Assembly: GCA_905215195.1 (NCBI GenBank)
Contig: CAJMPF010000112.1
Location: forward strand, 1-6,152
Length of the DNA: 6,152 nt
Source of the DNA: an uncultured bacterium
GTDB lineage: Bacteria > Actinomycetota > Coriobacteriia > Coriobacteriales > Coriobacteriaceae
Direction of reading: 5' to 3'
A model generated the notes under the pieces. That model was not told where the DNA came from, did not search any database, and worked only from the letters and a program-made list of their open reading frames with translations. The translations under genes were made by a program, and so were the position numbers. Each line of letters starts with the position of its first letter. Within the stretch, counting starts at the first letter, position 1. Of this stretch, positions 1-4,438 are shown piece after piece.

Positions 1-1960
1 CGGCAGCCAGGTCGAGGCCACGGACGAGTGGCTCACCCACGGCTATCCCTGGGAGGTCCGCCGTCAGGACAAGGCCGTGACCATCAAGTTTGGTGGCCGC
101 GTCGAGGGCTTTGAGGAGAACGGCCGCACGTTCTACCGCACGGTGGACACGCAGGACATCCTTGCCGTTCCCTATGACATCCCCGTTGTGGGCTATGCTG
201 GCGAGACCGTCAACAAGCTGCGCGTCTGGGCCGCTGAGCCGGTCGAGGAGCACTTCGATCTGGAGGCTTTCAACCGCGGCGACTACGCCCTGGCAGATGC
301 CGAGCGCGCCGAGGCCGAGGCCATCAGCGCCATCCTCTACCCCAACGACGCCGGCGAGCACGGCCGTCTGCTGCGCCTGAAGCAGGAGTACCTGTTTGTC
401 TCGGCCGGCATCTACAGCCTGCTCGACACCTTTGAGAAGGAGCATGGCGAGAACTGGGAGCTACTGCCGCAGTTTGTGGCCATCCACACCAACGACACGC
501 ACCCCGCCATGTGCGGCCCCGAGCTCATGCGCATCCTCATCGACGAGAAGAAGCTCGAGTGGGACGACGCCTGGAACATCGTGACGCAGGTTGTGAGCTA
601 CACCAACCACACCATCCTGCCCGAGGCCCTGGAGAAGTGGCCCATCGGCATGTTCTCCAAGCTCCTCCCCCGCGTGTACCAGATCATCGACGAGATCAGC
701 CGTCGTTGGCATGAGTCGTTCGACACCACGCAGGAGGGTTGGCAGGAGCGCCTGCGCCAGACCGCCATTCTGTGGGACGGCGAGATTCGCATGGCCAACC
801 TGTCCGTGATCTGCAGCCATAGCGTCAACGGCGTGGCAAAGATTCACTCCGACATCATCAAGAACATCGTGCTCAAGGACTTCTATGCCTTAACGCCCGA
901 GAAGTTCAACAACAAGACCAACGGCATCTCGCACCGTCGCTTCTTTGCCGAGGCCAACCCCACCTATGCCAAGCTCGTCACCGATGCCATTGGCGACGGC
1001 TGGCTGAAGGACGCGTTTGAGCTGGAGAAGCTCAAGGAGTTCCAGAACGACACCGAGTTCCTGAAGGCCGTGGGTGCCTCCAAGCGCGCCAACAAGGAGC
1101 GCCTGGCCGCCTACGTTAAGGCCGAGACCGGTCTGGTCATCGACCCCAACACCGTCTTCGATGTCCAGGTTAAGCGCTTCCATGCCTACAAGCGCCAGCT
1201 CATGAACATCATGAAGGTAATGGACATCTACAACCGTCGCATCGCCGATCCCAACTTCCACGTGACGCCGACGACCTTCATCTTTAGCGGCAAGGCCGCC
1301 TCGAGCTACACCTTTGCCAAGGAGACCATCCGCCTCATTAACTCCGTGGCCGACGTTATCAACAACGACCCGCGCGTCAACGAGGTCATGAAGGTCTGCT
1401 TTATCCCCAACTTCCGCGTGAGCAACGCCCAGCTCATCTACCCCGCCGCCGAGATCTCGGAGCAGATCTCCACGGCCGGTAAGGAGGCCTCGGGCACGTC
1501 CAACATGAAGCTCATGATGAACGGCGCCATTACGCTGGGTACCCTCGACGGCGCCAACATCGAGATCGCCGACCTGGCCGGCCGCGAGAACGAGGCCATC
1601 TTTGGTCTGACCGCTCCCGAGGTCGAGCAGCTCTGGGCATCTAACAGCTACTTTGCGTGGGATACCCTCAACAACGATCGCGAGCGTTTGGGCCGCGTGA
1701 TGGACGAGCTCAAGAACAACACCTTTGCGGGTCTTTCGGGCAACTTCGAGAGCATCTACAACGAGCTCATGAACAACAACGACCCCGACCTGGTCATGGC
1801 CGATTTCCGCAGCTACGTGGATGCGTGGGAGAAGCTCACCGGCAGCTACGGCGACCAGGAGACCTGGAACCGCAAGGCCCTGCTCAACACCGCCTCCTCT
1901 GGCTGGTTCTCGAGCGACCGCACCATTCGCGAGTATCGCGACGAGATCTGGCACGCATAA
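1..1960 (+). CDS. glgP: Glycogen phosphorylase, GT35 family (5'-truncated by the window edge)
   Basis: Cytosolic enzyme that removes glucose from the non-reducing ends of glycogen or maltodextrin with phosphate, giving glucose-1-phosphate. The frame is already open at base 2 and reads family sequence (WLTHGYPWEVRR) before the first in-frame GTG at 77, so the true start lies outside the window. 652 residues are present, and alignment from memory with the ~800-residue family suggests roughly the first 100-160 are missing. Numbering from the codon at base 2: HTNDTHP at 162-168, a SYTNHTILPEALEKWP block, NKTNG at 304-308, VKRFHAYKRQ with K391/R392 and K397, and the pyridoxal-phosphate site EASGTSNMK with the cofactor lysine at 503 (bases 1508-1510). 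The protein ends just after the conserved SSDRTIREYRDEIW, with no C-terminal extension. All expected C-terminal-domain motifs look intact. It precedes the synthesis genes, so breakdown and synthesis may be co-expressed. Maltodextrin versus glycogen preference cannot be read from sequence. Confidence 0.96.
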   Translation, partial: GSQVEATDEWLTHGYPWEVRRQDKAVTIKFGGRVEGFEENGRTFYRTVDTQDILAVPYDIPVVGYAGETVNKLRVWAAEPVEEHFDLEAFNRGDYALADAERAEAEAISAILYPNDAGEHGRLLRLKQEYLFVSAGIYSLLDTFEKEHGENWELLPQFVAIHTNDTHPAMCGPELMRILIDEKKLEWDDAWNIVTQVVSYTNHTILPEALEKWPIGMFSKLLPRVYQIIDEISRRWHESFDTTQEGWQERLRQTAILWDGEIRMANLSVICSHSVNGVAKIHSDIIKNIVLKDFYALTPEKFNNKTNGISHRRFFAEANPTYAKLVTDAIGDGWLKDAFELEKLKEFQNDTEFLKAVGASKRANKERLAAYVKAETGLVIDPNTVFDVQVKRFHAYKRQLMNIMKVMDIYNRRIADPNFHVTPTTFIFSGKAASSYTFAKETIRLINSVADVINNDPRVNEVMKVCFIPNFRVSNAQLIYPAAEISEQISTAGKEASGTSNMKLMMNGAITLGTLDGANIEIADLAGRENEAIFGLTAPEVEQLWASNSYFAWDTLNNDRERLGRVMDELKNNTFAGLSGNFESIYNELMNNNDPDLVMADFRSYVDAWEKLTGSYGDQETWNRKALLNTASSGWFSSDRTIREYRDEIWHA

Positions 1961-1997
1961 AGGCGCGCGAGCTCCCCTATGCCAGCACGGCATTACT

Positions 1998-2028
1998 CGA
2001 CGGGCGTGACGTTGCGCCGCGCCCGTCG
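1998..2028 (+). terminator. GC-rich stem-loop between glgP and glgC; possible terminator or attenuator
   Basis: CGACGGGCG (1998-2006) and CGCCCGTCG (2020-2028) form a perfect 9-bp stem around a 13-base loop. One wobble and one G-C pair can extend it inward. It begins 37 bases after the glgP stop. The downstream bases (CTAATGGGTTTAAG) include only a three-T run, so this is not a textbook intrinsic terminator. It could be a partial terminator, an RNA-stability element protecting the glgP 3' end, or a structure setting the glgP:glgC expression ratio. A weaker 5-bp stem, ATGCC (1979-1983) with GGCAT (1989-1993), lies just upstream. The pairing is seen directly; the role is inferred. Confidence 0.45.
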
Positions 2029-2054
2029 CTAATGGGTTTAAGAACATCGATGAC

Positions 2055-2062
2055 AGAAGGAG
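2055..2062 (+). promoter_or_regulatory. Ribosome binding site of glgC
   Basis: AGAAGGAG, 6 bases upstream of the ATG at 2069. It is a strong Shine-Dalgarno match at good spacing and fixes that start. An ATG at 2050 lies upstream of this site and is in another frame. Confidence 0.85.
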
Positions 2063-2068
2063 AAATCG

Positions 2069-3217
2069 ATGAGTAAGAAAGAATGCATCGCGATGCTCCT
2101 CGCAGGAGGACAGGGCAGCCGATTGGGGGCACTCACCCAAAAGATCGCTAAGCCGGCGGTTAGCTTTGGTGGCAAGTTCCGCATTATCGACTTTTCGCTC
2201 TCCAACTGCTCCAACTCGGGCATCGACACGGTGGGCGTTCTGACGCAGTATCGCCCCTACCTGCTGCATGCCTATGTGGGCTCCGGCGAGGCTTGGGATC
2301 TGGACAGCCGCGACGGCGGCGTGTCGATCTTGCCGCCGTACGAGACGCAGACCGGTGGCGCCTGGTATGCGGGCACAGCCGATGCCATTACGCAGAACCT
2401 CGACTACATCAAGGCCAACGACCCCAAGTATGTCCTGATTCTTTCGGGCGACCATCTGTATCGCATGGACTACCGCAAGATGCTCAAGACGCACATTGAG
2501 AACAACGCCGACCTCACGGTGAGCGTTATGCCCGTGCCGTGGGAGGAGGCCAGCCGCTTTGGCATCCTGACCACCGATCCCGAGGACGGCCGCATCACCA
2601 AGTTTACCGAGAAGCCCGAGAAACCCGATTCGAACCTCGCGTCCATGGGTATCTACATCTTCTCGGCAGACGTGCTGATCGAGGCGCTCGAGGCGGACGC
2701 CCTGGACCAGCGCTCGAGCCACGACTTTGGCAAGGACATCATCCCCAAGCTGCTCGGCGAGGGCAAGCGCCTGTACAGCTACGAGTTCCACGGCTTTTGG
2801 AAGGACGTTGGCACCATCGCCAGCTTCCACGAGACCTCGATGGACCTGCTGGGGAACAACCCCGAGTTCGATCTGTTTGACAAGAACTTCCCCATCATGT
2901 CCAACATCACCACGCGTCCGCCGCACTACATTGGCCCGGACGGCCGCCTGGACGACTGCCTGGTCTCCAACGGCTGCAAGATCTACGGCACCGCTCGCCA
3001 CTCGATCCTTTCGACCGATGTCATCATCGAGGAGCGCGCCGTGGTCGAGGACTCCGTACTGCTGCCGGGTGCGCACGTTAAGAGCGGCGCGCACATCTGC
3101 CGCGCTATTTTGGGCGAGAACTCCACGGTCGAAGAGGGCGTGAAGCTCGGCTCTGTCGATACCACCAAGGATACGGCCGTCGTTGGAAATGACGTCGTTA
3201 TCGGGAAGGGGGAATGA
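2069..3217 (+). CDS. glgC: Glucose-1-phosphate adenylyltransferase (ADP-glucose pyrophosphorylase), catalytic subunit
   Basis: Makes ADP-glucose and pyrophosphate from glucose-1-phosphate and ATP, the committed step of bacterial glycogen synthesis. 382 residues, normal for Gram-positive-type GlgC (E. coli is longer at the N-terminus). The N-terminal nucleotidyltransferase domain has the glycine-rich loop AGGQGSRLGALT (12-23), KPAVSFGGKFRIIDFSLSN (28-46), WYAGTADA (99-106), SGDHLYRMDY with presumed metal ligand D128, and the sugar-phosphate motif FTEKP with E181/K182. A left-handed beta-helix hexapeptide domain follows from about residue 285 to the end. K25 aligns with the E. coli fructose-1,6-bisphosphate activator lysine K39, but the next residue is Ile where E. 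coli has Arg, so allosteric behaviour cannot be assumed. All catalytic motifs are present, in contrast to the next gene. The stop is only 4 bases before glgD, indicating one transcript and a probable GlgC/GlgD hetero-oligomer. Confidence 0.97.
   Translation: MSKKECIAMLLAGGQGSRLGALTQKIAKPAVSFGGKFRIIDFSLSNCSNSGIDTVGVLTQYRPYLLHAYVGSGEAWDLDSRDGGVSILPPYETQTGGAWYAGTADAITQNLDYIKANDPKYVLILSGDHLYRMDYRKMLKTHIENNADLTVSVMPVPWEEASRFGILTTDPEDGRITKFTEKPEKPDSNLASMGIYIFSADVLIEALEADALDQRSSHDFGKDIIPKLLGEGKRLYSYEFHGFWKDVGTIASFHETSMDLLGNNPEFDLFDKNFPIMSNITTRPPHYIGPDGRLDDCLVSNGCKIYGTARHSILSTDVIIEERAVVEDSVLLPGAHVKSGAHICRAILGENSTVEEGVKLGSVDTTKDTAVVGNDVVIGKGE
3203..3212 (+). promoter_or_regulatory. Ribosome binding site of glgD, inside the glgC 3' end
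   Basis: GGGAAGGGGG overlaps the last codons of glgC. Its AAGGGGG core ends 9 bases before the ATG at 3222. This favours 3222 over the upstream in-frame TTG at 3183, which would add 13 residues that match nothing known in GlgD. The position suggests translational coupling to glgC. Confidence 0.75.
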
Positions 3218-3221
3218 TCCG

Positions 3222-4349
3222 ATGATCAATCGCAAGGCCATCGGTTATATCACCGCTAACTACTCTTCGACCTACGGCAGCGTGCTGCTCAAGGACCGCC
3301 CCATCGCGTCCGTTCCGTTTTTGGGCCGCTACCGCCTGATCGACTTTCCGCTGTCCAACATGATGAATGCCGGCATTAAGACCGTCGGCGTCGTCATGCC
3401 GGGCAACTACCGCTCGCTGATCGACCACGTGGGCTCGGGCAAGGACTGGGGCCTGGACCGCAAGAAGGGCGGCCTGTTCATGGTGCCCGGCAACGCGTAT
3501 GGCACCACTAAGGGCGGCATGCGCTTCTTGCTGCGCGACATCATCTCCAACAAGACGCTGTTCCAGCGCTCGGACAAGCCCTATGTCGTGATGATGGGCA
3601 CCAACATCATCTTTAACATGGACCTCAACACCATCATCGACGCACACGAGAACTCCGGTGCCCAGATGACCGTGGTGTACTGCAAGGCTACGCGCAACGT
3701 CGATGACGAGACCAAGCTCGAGATTAACGAGAACGGCCGCCTGACGGGCGTGAGCGCCGGCGTCGTATACGGCGACAACGCCTCCATGGACTGCTGCATC
3801 GTCAACCGCGAGACGCTGCTCGAGATCATCGACCATTACCAGGCCGCCGACTATCTGGATCTGCTCGAGGCACTCCAGGGCGACTTTGGCAACATCGACG
3901 TGTGCAGCTACGAGTACAAGGGCGAGGTCGTGGGCGTGTTTAGCGAGAAGTCGCTGTATCGCCGCAGCATGGACCTGCTCGACCAGACCGTGGCCGACCA
4001 GCTCTTCGATCCCGAGCGCCCGATCCTGACCAAGGCTCACGACGTGCCGCCTTCGCGCTATGCGACCGGCAGCCACGCGTGCAACTCGATCATCTCGGCC
4101 GGCTGCATCATCAAGGGCACCGTGCGCAACTCGATCCTGTCGCGCGGCGTTGTGGTCGAGGAAGGCGCTTCGGTGACCAACTCGATCATCAACCAGAGCT
4201 GCATTATCAAGAGCGGCGCCCGCGTTGAGAATGCCATCCTGGACAAGAACAACGTGGTTCCCACCAACACCGAGCTTCGCGGCACGCCCGAGAACATCCT
4301 GGTGCTGGGCAAGGCTCCGTTAACTCCCGATACCACCATCGTGCATTAA
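3222..4349 (+). CDS. glgD: GlgD, non-catalytic regulatory paralogue of ADP-glucose pyrophosphorylase
   Basis: 375 residues, with the same two-domain plan as GlgC: a nucleotidyltransferase fold containing GRYRLIDFPLSNMMNAGI (from residue 35) and a C-terminal beta-helix (SIISAGCIIKGTVRNSILSRG and following repeats). The active-site motifs are eroded. The glycine-rich GGQGSRL loop is replaced by NYSSTYGSVLL (13-23), WYAGTADA by AYGTTKGG, the GDH metal site by G126-T127-N128, and no FTEKP sugar-phosphate motif is found. This pattern is typical of GlgD, which in Firmicutes has little or no activity alone but raises activity or changes effector response when complexed with GlgC. Tight linkage to glgC supports the same role here, although the sequence does not show it directly. 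Automated annotation often mislabels such proteins as a second GlgC; the lost catalytic residues argue against that. Confidence 0.93.
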   Translation: MINRKAIGYITANYSSTYGSVLLKDRPIASVPFLGRYRLIDFPLSNMMNAGIKTVGVVMPGNYRSLIDHVGSGKDWGLDRKKGGLFMVPGNAYGTTKGGMRFLLRDIISNKTLFQRSDKPYVVMMGTNIIFNMDLNTIIDAHENSGAQMTVVYCKATRNVDDETKLEINENGRLTGVSAGVVYGDNASMDCCIVNRETLLEIIDHYQAADYLDLLEALQGDFGNIDVCSYEYKGEVVGVFSEKSLYRRSMDLLDQTVADQLFDPERPILTKAHDVPPSRYATGSHACNSIISAGCIIKGTVRNSILSRGVVVEEGASVTNSIINQSCIIKSGARVENAILDKNNVVPTNTELRGTPENILVLGKAPLTPDTTIVH

Positions 4350-4380
4350 CGTAGGCACCGCAACATCGCTCGTAACATGT

Positions 4381-4416
4381 AGAATAGCCGCCCGGTTTGT
4401 GCCAGGCGGCTATTCT
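4381..4416 (+). terminator. Perfect 12-bp stem-loop upstream of glgA; terminator, attenuator or mRNA processing element
   Basis: AGAATAGCCGCC (4381-4392) pairs fully with GGCGGCTATTCT (4405-4416) around a 12-base loop that can form two more G-C pairs. The 3' arm ends in TATTCT but no true T-run follows. The hairpin starts 32 bases after the glgD stop and ends 22 bases before the glgA ATG, just ahead of the glgA ribosome binding site. A full terminator here would leave almost no room for a separate glgA promoter. Partial termination, attenuation, or a stability/processing hairpin on a glgCDA message is therefore at least as likely. The stem is certain from sequence; its role is inferred. Confidence 0.55.
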
Positions 4417-4427
4417 CGAATTGCAAC

Positions 4428-4433
4428 AGGGAG
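4428..4433 (+). promoter_or_regulatory. Ribosome binding site of glgA
   Basis: AGGGAG, 5 bases upstream of the ATG at 4439. It supports this start, which also places the conserved KTGGLGDV motif at the N-terminal position usual for GlgA. Confidence 0.75.
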
Positions 4434-4438
4434 ACAAT

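Noticed and set aside
77..79. GTG at 77 as the start of glgP
   Set aside because: The frame is open to base 2 and already encodes conserved phosphorylase sequence upstream, so the gene is truncated by the window edge.
890..892. Lone TTA leucine codon in glgP as a possible bldA-like control point
   Set aside because: TTA control is known from Streptomyces-type genomes, nothing here points to that lineage, and glgD also has a TTA at 4320-4322. Most likely a rare codon without regulatory meaning.
2012..2044. Promoter for glgC formed by TTGCGC and TTTAAG
   Set aside because: Only three of six bases match at -35 and four of six at -10, with 19-base spacing, and the -35 lies inside the stem-loop. 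Too weak to call.
3183..3185. Upstream TTG start for glgD
   Set aside because: It would add 13 residues overlapping glgC with no family support. The ATG at 3222 has a good ribosome binding site and fits GlgD N-termini.
3214..3225. ATG overlapping the glgC stop (ATGA at 3214-3217)
   Set aside because: It is out of frame with glgD and stops after three codons, so it is not the coupled start.
890..3241. 783-codon open frame on the - strand across glgP and glgC
   Set aside because: It is in register with the sense codons of both genes, so it would be stopped only by sense TTA, CTA or TCA, which are rare in this GC-rich coding style. It ends exactly at a Leu TTA codon of glgP (890-892). Its translation is low-complexity Val/Ala/Leu/Gly/His and matches no family.
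3198..4076. 292-codon open frame on the - strand opposite glgD
   Set aside because: It has the same in-register relation to the sense frame and the same biased composition; a shadow of glgD.
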